Below, in pieces: positions 9,209 through 19,737 of a stretch of 64,000 bases of DNA (positions within the stretch are counted from its first letter, which is position 1; each line of letters opens with the position of its first letter). The notes below the pieces were generated by a model, which saw only the letters and a list, made by a program, of their open reading frames with translations, made no database searches and was not told where the DNA came from. The DNA is from Ww85 sp963745765 (GTDB lineage: Bacteria > Desulfobacterota > Desulfobulbia > Desulfobulbales > Desulfocapsaceae), in the NCBI GenBank assembly GCA_963745765.1, contig CAVUYQ010000010.1:106210-170209 (forward strand). Direction: 5' to 3'. Both the position numbers and the translations under genes were made by a program.

Positions 9209-9622
9209 TCATAAGCCAGCTACCATTGAGTGGCTCGGCGGTTTTTTCACCACGATATTGTTCTTTGATACGACAAAATCCGTTACCTTTCTCGGATTTT
9301 CATCTTTTGACACACATTTTGCCTGTTCCGGGGGCTGGAATTTTCGCCATGTCGGGTTCCACCAGTCGCGAACCCGAACATTGCTAAAAATCATCTGCAG
9401 CCCAAGCCGAACCAATCCGACTGTCACACGGTGTTTCTTTCGCCATGGCGTCAAGTCCAGCAAGGGCTGTACCTGATCACTACAGTATATAGCCATTAAC
9501 TGCGGCAACGCATAGGCGATCGACAAAATCTGCGACCAGCGATGCAGAACCTGTCGAGATTGCTGCCAGGCTTCGCGCCAGCCCCACCGGTTCTTCATCT
9601 GGTTGAACAGATCCTCGATATC
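9209..9622 (-). pseudogene. C-terminal part of the IS4-superfamily transposase
   Basis: Reading from the recombinase-element junction, this part begins (D)IEDLFNQMKNRWGWREAWQQ and continues through SQILSIAYALPQL. Together with YYARRWSI on the far side of the inserted element, it rebuilds the Y-(2)-R-(3)-E-(6)-K-type signature of IS4 transposases, including the catalytic Glu. It is cut off from its N-terminal two-thirds by 2.4 kb and cannot be functional. Confidence 0.8.
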
Positions 9623-9651
9623 CCATTTCTAAAACACCTATAAACTATAAC

Positions 9652-9937
9652 TTGACTGATAAGACCGCATCTGTAATTAGACGCACAGAAGATTTACTGG
9701 AGTTGGTTCGATGGATTAAGGCGATCAATGAAAGAAAAACTTCATGTGAGTGCGACGATTTAGGACAATCTCCCAGAAAGCAACCGTCAACAGTTGATGG
9801 TGATTTTAGGAGAAATGGCCTACAATGCTATAAAATCAGCACACGCAGGGAAGAGAAAGACTGATGGATACAATAACGCCGGCAACTTCCCCCATCCTCA
9901 ATTCCCATCCTGGAAAAATACAGCCGCATCACCATGA
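9652..9937 (+). pseudogene. Small open frame(s) upstream of the recombinase, probably decayed
   Basis: One frame (9652-9864, TTG start, 70 codons) ends TGATG, overlapping the recombinase ATG. A second frame (9764-9937) reads more like a real protein: DNLPESNRQQLMVILGEMAY, then NAIKSAHAGK. It lacks a start because a TAG lies just before it. From memory, similar short 'LPExNRQ..LxxLGxLA' proteins precede recombinases of this type. A single indel joining the two frames would give one small accessory gene. Confidence 0.35.
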
Positions 9938-11995
9938 CCGCCTAGCAATGGTTTATATTCGCCAATCTACATTGCAGCAGGTAGAGCGGCATAACGAATC
10001 GACGAAACTGCAGTATGCTCTTGTAGGAAAAGCTCGTGATATGGGGTGGCCCAAGGAACAAGTCGTGGTAATTGACGATGATCTTGGCATCTCAGGGGCT
10101 AACGCAGAGGGGCGCCTGGGATTCCAGCGCCTGGTAGCAGAAGTAAGCCTTGACCATGTAGGAATTATTTTGGGAATTGAGATGTCTAGACTGGCTCGCT
10201 CGTGCCGGGATTGGCATCAATTGCTTGAGGTTTGTTCCCTCTTTCGCACCTTAATTGCAGATACTGAAGGAGTATATGATCCCGGCAATTACAATGATCG
10301 TTTGCTGCTTGGTCTTAAGGGAACCTTGTCGGAAGCCGAATTACATGTCATAAAACAACGAATGTTGGCTGGTAAAAAAGCCAAAGCCAGACGAGGTGAG
10401 TTGGGCATGCAGCTGGCTATGGGCTATATCACACATGCTTCAGGAGAAATTATAAAAGATACAGACGAACAAGCTCAGTTAACGATAAGTTTGATTTTCA
10501 GGCTCTTTGAACGGTATCGTACGATAAATGGCGTACTTAAACACTTGGTGAAAAACAGCATTCAGATGCCGCACCGTATTCGGGGAGGCCTACGAAAAGG
10601 TGAATTAGAATGGCGTCGTCCTATCGGGTAACTTTAGGAAATATGTTGCACAATCCAATCTATGCTGGAGCATATGTATATGGTCGTCGTCCTACTGATC
10701 CTCGAAAGAAAAAGCCTGGTCGACCTTCCACCGGCCGTGTATCAGTCACCCCGGAAGAGTGGGAAGTGTTGATTCATGACAAACTTCCTGCTTATATTTC
10801 CTGGCAAGATTATGAACGTAATCAAAGACAATTAAAGATGAATTCGTCACAGGGAATAGGCACACCAAAACACGGTCCATCACTTCTTTCAGGTTTGGTT
10901 ATTTGTGGCCGTTGCGGTTTGAGAATGGCAACGTACTACTCCAGTCAGGGACATAAACTACGTTATTCATGTAATAGGATGGCTGTTGATTATGGAGAGA
11001 AATCGTGTCAATCGTTTTTAGGCACTCCCTTGGACCAACTTATCCAGGAAAAAATTATGGCTGCTATGCAACCATCAGCTCTGGAAATTAGTTTACAAGC
11101 TGCGGCCAATATTGAACAGGAGAGAGACCAACAGCAGCGCCACTGGCAACAGCGACTCGAACGTGCCCGTTATGAATCAGAAAGGGCTTACCGGCAATAT
11201 AATACAGTAGAACCTGAAAATCGTCTTGTTGCCCGCACACTTGAAAAAAAGTGGGAAGAAGCGTTATCAGCAGAAACCAAGTTGAAACAGGATTATGAAA
11301 AGCACCTCAAAGAACAACCTGAAATCTTGACCGAGAGTGAACGATTGGCAATTAAATCCCTGGCATCTGATATTCCACATTTATGGAAAGCTGAGAGTAC
11401 TACAGGAGAGCAACGCCAGCAGATTGTACGCTTGTTGATAGAGCGAGTTATCGTGACGGTTCAAGGTAATACGGAAAAAGTTCATGTATGTATCCACTGG
11501 AAAGGAGGAACCCGAAGCGAATCAAACTTTAACCGACCTGTAGCGAAACTGGAGCAGTTAAGCTATTATAAAAAGCTGACAGAGCGAGTCGCAGACTTGC
11601 ATAAAAAGGGTAACTCACTTAAGGCTATAGCTGATATTCTCAATGAAGAAAAATGGCAATCAGCAAAACAGCGGTGCTCATTCAATGCGCAAATGGTACG
11701 AACCATCTTGTTGAAAAAGGGATTAGTCAGCAAGAAAAAGACGAGGTCAAGTAATGCGTTACGCAAAAAACACGAATTAACCTTCAGGGAATTATCAAAA
11801 AAGACAGGAATTCCAGAGCCGACGTTGTATAAATGGATGCGCGATGGAAAACTCGCAGCCAGAAAGGATATAACAGTTTCGCATAACGGTGTATGGCTCA
11901 TTAAAGCTGACAAAAAGGAAATTAAGCGATTGCTTGAATACAGGGATCGTCCCAAACAATGGATCTATCGCTCAAGCGTGAAGAAAGTAGAATAG
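9864..11995 (+). pseudogene. Large serine recombinase, broken by one frameshift
   Basis: The gene lies in two overlapping frames, 9864-10631 and 10610-11995. The first contains the resolvase catalytic domain: MVYIRQSTLQQ with the nucleophilic Ser, IDDDLGISG, and IEMSRLARSCRDW. The second holds the 'Recombinase' domain (LGNMLHNPIYAGAYVYGRR), a zinc ribbon (CGRCGLRM...YSCNRM), a coiled-coil region near 11100-11330, and a C-terminal helix-turn-helix (RELSKKTGIPEPTLYKWMRDG). Joined, it is ~710 aa, the normal size. One base appears missing near 10620-10624, where the family reads WRRPNRVTL. It could be genuine decay or a sequencing error. Confidence 0.85.
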
Positions 11996-12036
11996 CAACA
12001 CTAACGTGAGATTTATGGAGGCAGCATGGTTGGAAA

Positions 12037-13017
12037 ATATCGATCGACCAGCGGCGGGCGTAGTAGGTGAAGATCTCTTCCGGGCTGAGATTGCAGTCCG
12101 TGGACAAGAGCAACCGTTGCTTGCTCAGCGTACCGTCTTCAGCCTCAAACTGCATCCAGACGGCCCGGACGCGACGGCCCTTCATGAACTTGGCCAGACA
12201 AATCGCGCTGCGGTAGCGAACCCATTGCCATTTACCGTAAAGAAAGACTTTCCTGCGGTGTTCCTGTAAGGTGGCAACGTGCTCCGCTGTATATTTCTCC
12301 CCATACTTTCTCGGTCGGCCTCTGCCTTTCTGCTGCACCGGCATATCGTGCAGGGCGGTATCCCGGCGCACCTGGCCAATGGCATGGAACGCCACGTTTG
12401 CGCGCATCGCGAAGAAAGGGCCATTTCATATACCAGCTGTCCACCAGGGTGAAGAGTCTGTCTTGTTACCAGCAAACACCGGGGCGATAACCTCCAGAAG
12501 CGAGTTTGGCCGCATCGAGCTTGCTGTGTATTGCCGCTGTTTCGCATCAGCCTGGAGAGCAACGGCACGGCTGAATGTTTCATCCCCGAAGTGATGGAAA
12601 GCGCCATAGTCACCCAGCATTGCCCCCGGGCATACTGCGGCCGGTTTGCTTTGTTGCCATGCTGGTGATAAATCCCGCTGCCCGGTGCCTTTTTGGAACT
12701 CCGGTAGATAAAGGTGTCGTCAAAGATCAGAAACCAGAGCCGGTTGTGGAAAAAACGTCACAACCAGCCTGGCCAGTTGCACCCCAAGTGCAACCCATGA
12801 CCATTTGCCTTGCTGGAGCCATTTGTAATAGGCGGTCCAGCTGCGCAAAGGATTAATTGCCAGCCAGGCTTCGGTGACAAAGCCGGTCTGCGTAATCATC
12901 GCCCCGACCAACAACTCGATAAAGGTCGGGACATGAACGAATCGGTAGAGCCCTGGCAAGAAATGTGATACAGTCAAACAGGGTTCTGGGGATAGTGGAG
13001 TATCCCTTGTTTCCCAT
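12037..13017 (-). pseudogene. N-terminal and central part of the IS4-superfamily transposase, multiply frameshifted
   Basis: The start is MGNKGYSTIPRTLFDCI at 13017. It then shifts frame to FVHVPTFIELLVGAMITQTG, again to HNRLWFLIFDDTFIYRSSKK (first catalytic Asp pair), again to LVDSWYMKWPF (second Asp), and finally to KGRGRPRKYGEKY ... YYARRWSI. At least three or four indels are needed to read it through. This much decay, unlike the single indels in housekeeping genes, indicates a dead copy. Confidence 0.82.
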
Positions 13018-13057
13018 AGCGGCCTCCAGAAGATTTTAGTGTTTATTCTTCTGAAGG

Positions 13058-13097
13058 CCGCTCTTTCTCAGCATACTCTTCGGCTGAGAAAGAGCGG
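13058..13097 (-). other. Perfect 15-bp hairpin in the IS leader
   Basis: CCGCTCTTTCTCAGC at 13058-13072 pairs perfectly with 13083-13097 around a 10-nt loop, between the transposase start (13017) and the inverted repeat. A second stem of GCGGCC...AGAAG type overlaps it at 13019-13059. Such stems in IS leaders often limit read-through into the transposase. That role is inferred here. Confidence 0.5.
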
Positions 13098-13437
13098 CTG
13101 CCGCCGATTGTTAATGATGTCAATAACTTTTTATAGTTTTTATGATTTTTTTATGCCGCGCCGAAAACCTCTACGGTTTATAAACGGTATGGCTGAAACT
13201 CTAAACTCCAGTTATATGAGAGACGGTGAAAAAATGGCGGAGCGATTACCTGACGCTGCCAGTGGAGACAGCCCGCCTTCTGGTGAAACCTGCCAGCCGC
13301 CAAAACCATGGTAACAAGATGACGAGGCAGCTTTATGTTGCCGAAATTGCTGAACTATTTTTTTATTTGAATAACTTGTCTGAATTGTAGTGAACGGTTC
13401 ATGAACGTCGATTTAATTGTTCATGTGAAGGTGTGGT

Positions 13438-15406
13438 ATGGCAGACAATTCCAGAAACAGAACGGGCCCGCCGCTTCCCTCTGCTGACGGTAGTGTGCAT
13501 ACGGTGGCTCCGGATGTTGTTGTTAGGTTTCTCAGGCAGACCATGCCGTTTAAAGAACTCGACGATGATCGATTGTATGTTCTTGCCCGCCACTGCAGAA
13601 TTGATTTTTTCCCGAAGGGTACCCGGCTTTTTACGTTTAATGAGTCAGAGGTAACTCATCTTTACCTGATTCAGCGCGGCGGTGTCCGGGCCTTTATTAC
13701 CGATGAGAAGGGTGAAACCGTTCTCAAGGACTATCGCGGGGTCGGGGCCAACGTGGGTGCCTTGGGAATAATCAGGGGCACAAAGGCTAACCTCAACATT
13801 GAAACGGTCGAAGATACCTTCTGCTTCCTGATCCCTCGTGAGGTTTTTCTTGATCTTGTTCAGAACAATTCGGTCGTTGCGCACTACTTTCTCAAGAGTT
13901 TCTCAGACAACATTGTCGCCACCGCCTACAGCGAGTTGCGAAAAAACAAACTGGCGCGCCGCAGCGCCGATAATCTCTATCTCTTTAATGCCAGAGCCGG
14001 AGATATGACCAAATCACTCTTTTCAGTATCCGCCTCTGCCTCCATCAGGGAAGCCGCAGCCATCATGTCCCGTCAAGCCATCGGTTCTCTGCTCGTTTAT
14101 GCCGATGAAGACCCCGGGGCCATGATCGGTATAATCACCGATACCGATCTCAGGAGCAAGGTCATAGCCGAAGGGCGGGATATACGGGAACCGGTAGCCG
14201 CTATCATGAGCAGTCCCTTGAAAACAGTTGGGTCGCAAACCCTCTGCTTTGACGTACTGCTGAAGATGATGACCACGGGTATACATCATCTTGGCGTTGA
14301 ACGGGGAAGCCGGGTGATCGGCGTCGTCACCAGCCACGATATCATGGTCCAGCAGGGCAATTCTCCTTATTATCTCTTCAAGGAAATAGGCGGGCAGAAC
14401 GATTTCCAGGGGCTCTATTCCCTGGCGGAAAAAGTCAGCGGGATTGTCAGAAACATCATAAATGAAGGAGCAAAGGCCGGAAATATCAGCCGGATGATCG
14501 GCCTGATCAATGAGAAGATGCTTTCGCGTGATTCTGTATCTTCTGCACCAGGAGATGGGGCCGGCCCCGCTGCGATATTGCTGGCTGTTGCTGGGCAGTG
14601 AAGGGCGCCGTGAACAGACCTTTAAAACCGACCAGGATAATGCCCTGGTCTATGAAGATCCGGCAGATGATTCTGAGCGACTCCTGGCAGAGAGCTATTT
14701 CAGTGCTTTTGCCGGACAGGCAACGCAACATCTACTCCATTGCGGTTATCCCGTTTGCGGGGACGAGACCATGGCGAGCAATCCGAAATGGTGTCAACCG
14801 CTGGCTGCCTGGAAAGAAAAGTTTTCATACTGGATCAACGGTGCTGGACAGGAAGAACAACTCAGGGCGGCAATCTTTTTTGATTTTCGTCATGGCTATG
14901 GAAACGAACAACTTGCCGTTGACCTGCGGGATTTTATTATCAAGCAATGTAAATTTAACGATCAGATTGCCCGCAATTTCGGCCACGACTGCATCAACAG
15001 AAAGGTTCCGCTTTCCTTTTTCAAGAACGTCGTTATTGAGCAGAACGGAGAGCATAAAGAACGTCTTGACATAAAAAACAGGGGATTGAAGCCATTCATT
15101 GACTTCGTCCGGGCTCTGAGCCTGCAGCATGGTATCAGGAAAACAGAGACCCTCAGGCGGCTGAAACGGCTGCTTGTCAAAAAAGTCATAGCAAAAGAAC
15201 TCTATGAATCCATGGTTGATGCCTTTGAGTTACAGATGCAATTAAGGGTTATCCATCAATTGTCACAGATTGAGGATGGTATACCGCCGGATGATTTTAT
15301 TTATCCGGAAGAGCTGACAGATCTTGAGAAACGAATGCTGAAAGACGCCTTCAGAGTCATAGAGAAGATGCAGGATGTACTGAAAAAGCAGTTCCCGGCG
15401 GTTTAA
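13438..15406 (+). CDS. cNMP-binding/CBS/DUF294 nucleotidyltransferase-like protein, frame interrupted
   Basis: The gene lies in two frames, 13438-14601 and 14510-15406. Domain order is a cyclic-nucleotide-binding-type domain (residues ~30-145), two CBS repeats (~190-310, with SIREAAAIMSRQAIGSLLV), then DUF294 with the nucleotidyltransferase motif GSEGRREQTFKTDQDNALVY, then the helical DUF294 C-terminal domain. Family members are GlnD-like nucleotidyltransferases with unknown targets. The break is at 14521-14530: the family reads LSRVILYLL, so one base appears missing. The stop is directly followed by the exonuclease ATG, so the two are translationally coupled. From memory, this pair often lies beside acs. 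Here only an IS intervenes. Confidence 0.87.
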
Positions 15407-16126
15407 ATGATCCGGCTCCTGCAAAAGATCGGCTGGATGAAGCAGCCGCATGATGTTATAAAACATAACAGGGCTTTTTTTAAGAACTTCGATAAATCCC
15501 GACCGCTCTCCGACTATAGCTTTGTCGTCTTTGATACCGAACTTACCGGTCTTAAAAGGAAAAAAGATGAAATAATAGCCATAGGCGGTGTTCGGATCAG
15601 AAATCTGCAGATTGATCTCAGCGATACCTTTCACTACTATGTTCGTCCCGAGAAGCTTGATCACACAAAGGCGACGCTTGTTCATAAGATAACCCCGGAA
15701 CAGCTGAAACAGGTGCCGCCTCTGCAAGAGGTGCTGCCGCGATTCCTCTCTTTTGTCGGGACGGATCTGTTGGTCGGGCATTTTATTGGACTTGACATGG
15801 GATTTCTCAATGTGGCAACGAGAAAATTCTACAACGGCACCTTGGCGAATTCATGCCTCGACACCCTGCGCATGGCACAGATCTACAAACGGGTGATTCT
15901 CGGGCGTTATCATGAGAACAGCACCTCTTCGAAAAACAATTATAATCTGCAGTCGCTGAGCCTTGAGTTCAACCTGCCTTTTTTTGACGCACATGATGCC
16001 CTCGATGATGCTTTGCAGACCGCATACCTGTTCCTCTTTTTCGCAAAAAAAATGCAGAAGTACGGCGTTGTTTCACTCAGTGATCTATACAGTGCCGGCA
16101 GGGGGATAAACTGGGCAACGCTTTAG
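15407..16126 (+). CDS. DEDDh 3'-5' exonuclease (DNA polymerase III epsilon-like)
   Basis: This 239-aa protein starts immediately after the stop codon of the DUF294 gene (no intergenic base). Exo I is FDTELTG (Asp and Glu metal ligands), Exo II is VGHFIGLDMGFLN, and Exo III is HDALDD with the catalytic His and Asp. It lacks polymerase-binding regions of DnaQ and has a ~40-aa N-terminal extension. Partnership with the DUF294 protein is a common gene pairing. The substrate is unknown, and a role in degrading signalling nucleotides or RNA is only a guess. Confidence 0.88.
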   Translation: MIRLLQKIGWMKQPHDVIKHNRAFFKNFDKSRPLSDYSFVVFDTELTGLKRKKDEIIAIGGVRIRNLQIDLSDTFHYYVRPEKLDHTKATLVHKITPEQLKQVPPLQEVLPRFLSFVGTDLLVGHFIGLDMGFLNVATRKFYNGTLANSCLDTLRMAQIYKRVILGRYHENSTSSKNNYNLQSLSLEFNLPFFDAHDALDDALQTAYLFLFFAKKMQKYGVVSLSDLYSAGRGINWATL

Positions 16127-16185
16127 TACCAGCCGGCAGGACGCATGCATTCAACAGGAGCCGCTCTTTTGAACGAGGACTTCGT

Positions 16186-16213
16186 TTGACAAAATAGTTT
16201 ACTATTATGTTAT
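16186..16213 (+). promoter_or_regulatory. Probable sigma-70-type promoter of alaS
   Basis: TTGACA at 16186-16191 is a perfect -35 box. It is followed by an AT-rich stretch with TGTTAT at 16208-16213 (16-nt spacing) or a nearby alternative -10. The leader to the alaS ATG would be ~145 nt. Confidence 0.5.
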
Positions 16214-16364
16214 TTCTTGTATTTTTGGGCAGACAGTCTGTAGACGGTGTCAAGGGGAACCCCGGCAGGGAGAAGTGCAGGGGCTTTGGGGACGATGGCA
16301 GGCCGAAGTGGCAGGACCGCAAGGCTTCGATAGTTGAAACAAATACAATAGAAGAAAAGGCATC

Positions 16365-19014
16365 ATGACAGGAAACGAAATTCGAGCCAGGTTCTTGGAC
16401 TATTTCAGGGACCGCGGTCATACCATTGTTGAAAGTTCCTCACTCGTTCCCCAGAATGACCCGACCCTGCTGTTCACCAACGCCGGGATGGTTCAGTTCA
16501 AAACGGTGTTTATGGGTGAGGAGAAAAGGGACTACGATACGGCGGTCACCAGTCAGTGTTGTATGCGCGCCGGCGGGAAGCATAACGATCTTGAAAATGT
16601 CGGCTATACCGCCCGTCATCATACTTTTTTTGAAATGCTGGGCAACTTTTCCTTTGGCGATTATTTCAAGGAGCAGGCAATTACCTATGCCTGGGAATTC
16701 TTGACAAAGGAATTGGGACTACCGCAGGAGAAGCTCTGGGTCTCGGTTTATAAGGATGACGATGACGCCTTTGCTCTTTGGGAAAAGGTCGAAGGATTAC
16801 CCGACGGTCGAATCGTTCGCCTTGGCGAGAAGGATAATTTCTGGGCAATGGGTGATACCGGTCCCTGTGGGCCCTGCTCCGAGATCTATATCGACCAGGG
16901 AGCAGTGGCCGGCTGCGGCAGACCGGAGTGTGCACTCGGCTGTGATTGTGATCGCTTCCTGGAACTCTGGAACCTGGTCTTTATGCAGTTTAATCGTTCT
17001 GAGGACGGTACGCTGGAACCGTTGCCCAAACCAAGTATTGATACCGGCATGGGACTCGAGCGTGTGGCTGCGGTACTGCAGGGTAAATTCAACAACTATG
17101 ATTCAGACCTTTTTACGCCTGTCATCAGTCGACTTGAGGAGACTGTCGGGAAAAACCTACGGGACGGATGGTGCCAACGATACCGCCATGCGGGTAATTG
17201 CCGATCATGTCAGGGCGGCTTCATTTCTTGTCGCAGACGGTGTTCTTCCCTCAAATGAAGGGCGGGGCTACGTGCTGCGCCGGGTCATGCGCCGGGCCAT
17301 CCGCTTCGGCAGGAACCTCGGTTTAAGCAGGCCGTTTATGCATGAGGCCTGTGTTGCGGTGGTGGATTCTATGCTCGATGCCTATCCCCGGCTGGCAGAC
17401 ACGGCTGAGCTGCTGGAGAAGGTGGTCACCAACGAGGAGGAGCGCTTTGGTGAGACGCTTGAACACGGCCTGGCAATGCTCGACGAGGAGATTGCCAGGC
17501 AGCAGGGCGCTAGTGAGCCGCTGATCAGTGGTGATTTTATTTTCAAACTCTATGATACTTTTGGTTTTCCGGTTGATATTGTCCGGGATATTTCTCTTGA
17601 AAGGGGTATTGCCCTCGATGATGCCGGTTTCCATACAGCAATGGAGAGGCAGCGCTCGCAATCCCGGGCCTCCCGCAAGGACGAAGGCGTGCATTTAAAG
17701 GAAGCCGGCGTCAAACGTTTGATAGAAGCGGGACTGCGATCCGAGTTTATCGGTTACGACAGGGTTGCATCGGCAGCCGTGGTAAAAGGGCTGCTCGATG
17801 AGGCCGGTCAACAGACAACCTCTCTGTCGGCCGGCCAGTCAGGACGTTTTCTTGCCGATCGTACACCTTTTTATGCAGAATCCGGTGGGCAGGTCGGAGA
17901 CAGTGGCACGATCAGCTGGTCTGGTGGAAAAGGCCTTATCAGCAACACCACATCGGAAGCAGAGGGGATTATTCTGCACACGGTTCGCATTGTTGAAGGC
18001 TTGCTTACCGTGGGCAGCGAGGTCATACTGCAGGTCGCCGGACTCCGTCAGGATACCGAAGCAAACCATAGTGCAACCCATCTTCTGCATGCTGCGCTGC
18101 GGGATATCCTCGGCGAGCATGTCAAGCAGGCCGGTTCGCTGGTTACTCCTGAGCGTCTTCGTTTTGACTTCACCCATTTTTCAGCCCTGAGCGAAAAGGA
18201 AATTATCGAAATTGAGAAACGTGTCAACGATGATATCCGGACTAACTTCAGCGTGAGTACCAAGGTCGTTGGTCGGGAAGAGGCCTTTGGCGAGGGGGCT
18301 ATGGCGCTTTTTGGCGAGAAATATGGAGAAAAGGTTCGAGTGGTCAGCATGGCCTCTGCCAGTAAGGAACTCTGCGGTGGCACTCATGTAGAGGCTACCG
18401 GAAATATAGGGCTTTTCAAGATCCTTTCCGAGGGCGGTATTGCGGCTGGCGTCAGGCGCATTGAGGCGGTTACCGGGCGTGCTGCTGTTGCCTTGATGCA
18501 GGAGATGGCAAGCCGGCAGAATCTGCTCGGCAGGCGGCTGAATGCCGCCCCCGAGGAGATTGTCCAGAAGATTGAAACCCTGCTGGAGCAGCAGAAGAAA
18601 CTAGAGAAACAGGTCTCAGCACTTTCAACACAGCTCGCAAGCTCTGATCTCGATACGGTCTTAGCCAGTGCCGATACGGTTTGCGGTGTGCGGGTTATTG
18701 CGGCGGAAATCCCGCTGGACAGTCCGAAAACACTTCGGGAAGTGGGTGATAAAATACGTGACAGGATGGGATCGGGTATTGCGATACTCGGCGGCTCGAT
18801 CAGCGGGAAAGCGGCATTGCTGGCTATCGTTTCAAAAGACCTTACGCAGCGCTTCAAGGCCGGAGATCTGGTCAGCAGGGCGGCCGCAATTGTCGGTGGT
18901 AAAGGAGGCGGCCGGCCGGATATGGCGCAGGCGGGTGGTCCCCTGGCCGACAAAATTTCTGAGGCGATAGCGTCTGTTCCGAAAATTGTTTGTGAGTCTG
19001 AGCAGCAGCGTTGA
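16365..19014 (+). CDS. alaS: Alanyl-tRNA synthetase, frame interrupted by an extra A
   Basis: Two frames together (16365-17258, then from about 17150 in the next frame to 19014) encode a full-length ~880-aa AlaRS. The catalytic core reads LLFTNAGMVQFK, GGKHNDLENVG and DTGMGLERVA. The editing domain has HSATHLLH and CGGTH zinc-ligand motifs, and the C-terminal DHHA1 part ends with GKGGGRPDMAQAGG. At 17151-17155 a run of five A's sits where four restore the conserved reading GKTYGTDGAN. Because this gene is normally essential and single-copy, the extra A is most simply a homopolymer error. It precedes the ATP synthase operon without evident co-transcription. Confidence 0.93.
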
Positions 19015-19148
19015 AACCGGCGGGAAGCGAGTGGGTGCAGATAGTCGACTGACTGGCGACAATGATGGTGTCGTTTGCCTGTCCGGATAAGGCGTGATAA
19101 AAGTATAAAAAGGGCTGTCCATATAGGTTTTAAGCCACGATAAAGTAG

Positions 19149-19177
19149 TTGACACACCAGTATATTTGCAGTAAAAG
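19149..19177 (+). promoter_or_regulatory. Probable promoter of the atp operon
   Basis: TTGACA at 19149-19154, a 17-nt spacer, and TAAAAG at 19172-19177. It lies ~130 bp before the first atp start codon, in the 295-bp gap after alaS, which holds no gene that I can see. Confidence 0.5.
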
Positions 19178-19309
19178 TTTCGTCCTGTTGTGAATGGTCA
19201 TTCATTTTTTTGTTTTTTATACGATTCGCAATCTTCCTTGTGTCGAGTTCGATTATCATTCCGCTGGGAATGTTTGTTTTTTTTATTTCTGCAAATCAGG
19301 AGCCTTAAC

Positions 19310-19735
19310 ATGGTCACGATTGACAAGACATTGTTTTTCCAGATGATCAACATCATAATCCTCATGTTTCTGCTCAACGGGGTTCTTTTCCGACCGATAA
19401 AGAACATCCTCAAAGAGCGTGCCAAGAAAATGATGGGGATGCAGGGTGATGTGGCGAAGTTCGAGAAGAATGCCCAGCTTCGTCAGGAAGAGGTTGATGC
19501 CAAGATGAGAAAGGCTTCGGGCAAGGCGAAAGCCGCATTGGATGCGGCCAGGGCTGATGCCCAGGCAGTCGGTGAGGAGAAACTGGCATCCATCAAGGCT
19601 GAAGTTGATACGTTCAAGGAGAAACAGCTGGCAGAGATCAATACCCAGATTGGTGAAGCCAGTGCCGGACTCAAGGCCAACCTTGATGGGTTTGCAACAG
19701 CCATGGCCAGCAAAATTCTTGGGAGGGCTCTCTAA
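19310..19735 (+). CDS. atpF': F0F1 ATP synthase subunit b' (second stalk subunit)
   Basis: This 141-aa protein has one N-terminal membrane helix (FFQMINIIILMFLLNGVLF, about residues 9-28), then PIKNILKERAKK and a long alanine/lysine/glutamate-rich coiled coil. This is the form of peripheral-stalk b subunits. AGGAG at 19298-19302 fixes the ATG at 19310, although the frame is open further upstream. It is followed after 2 bp by a second, longer b subunit, so the stalk is likely a b/b' heterodimer, as in other Desulfobacterota and in phototrophs. Confidence 0.9.
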   Translation: MVTIDKTLFFQMINIIILMFLLNGVLFRPIKNILKERAKKMMGMQGDVAKFEKNAQLRQEEVDAKMRKASGKAKAALDAARADAQAVGEEKLASIKAEVDTFKEKQLAEINTQIGEASAGLKANLDGFATAMASKILGRAL

Positions 19736-19737
19736 CA

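Larger units (their letters stand above)
9623..12036 (+). mobile_element. Serine-recombinase element inserted in the transposase gene
   Basis: The host gene is split at ATATC, which is present once at 9618-9622 and again at 12037-12041. Joining the flanks across a single ATATC restores the transposase reading RRWSIDIEDLFNQ. The 2414-bp insert carries one large serine recombinase (now in two frames) and a small upstream open frame, and nothing else. It is AT-richer than the chromosome. The 5-bp repeat could be a target duplication or the shared crossover sequence used by the recombinase. Confidence 0.82.
9193..13212 (-). mobile_element. Decayed IS4-superfamily element, interrupted by a recombinase element
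   Basis: The terminal inverted repeats are ACTGAAGTTTAGAGTTTCA at 9193-9211 and, inverted, ACTGGAGTTTAGAGTTTCA at 13194-13212 (18 of 19 match). They are flanked by the direct repeat TATATG at 9187-9192 and 13213-13218. Removing the inner 2414-bp insertion leaves about 1606 bp, a normal size for this superfamily. The transposase runs on the minus strand and contains several frameshifts. A perfect 15-bp hairpin lies upstream of it. The element separates acs from the DUF294/exonuclease genes. Confidence 0.87.
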
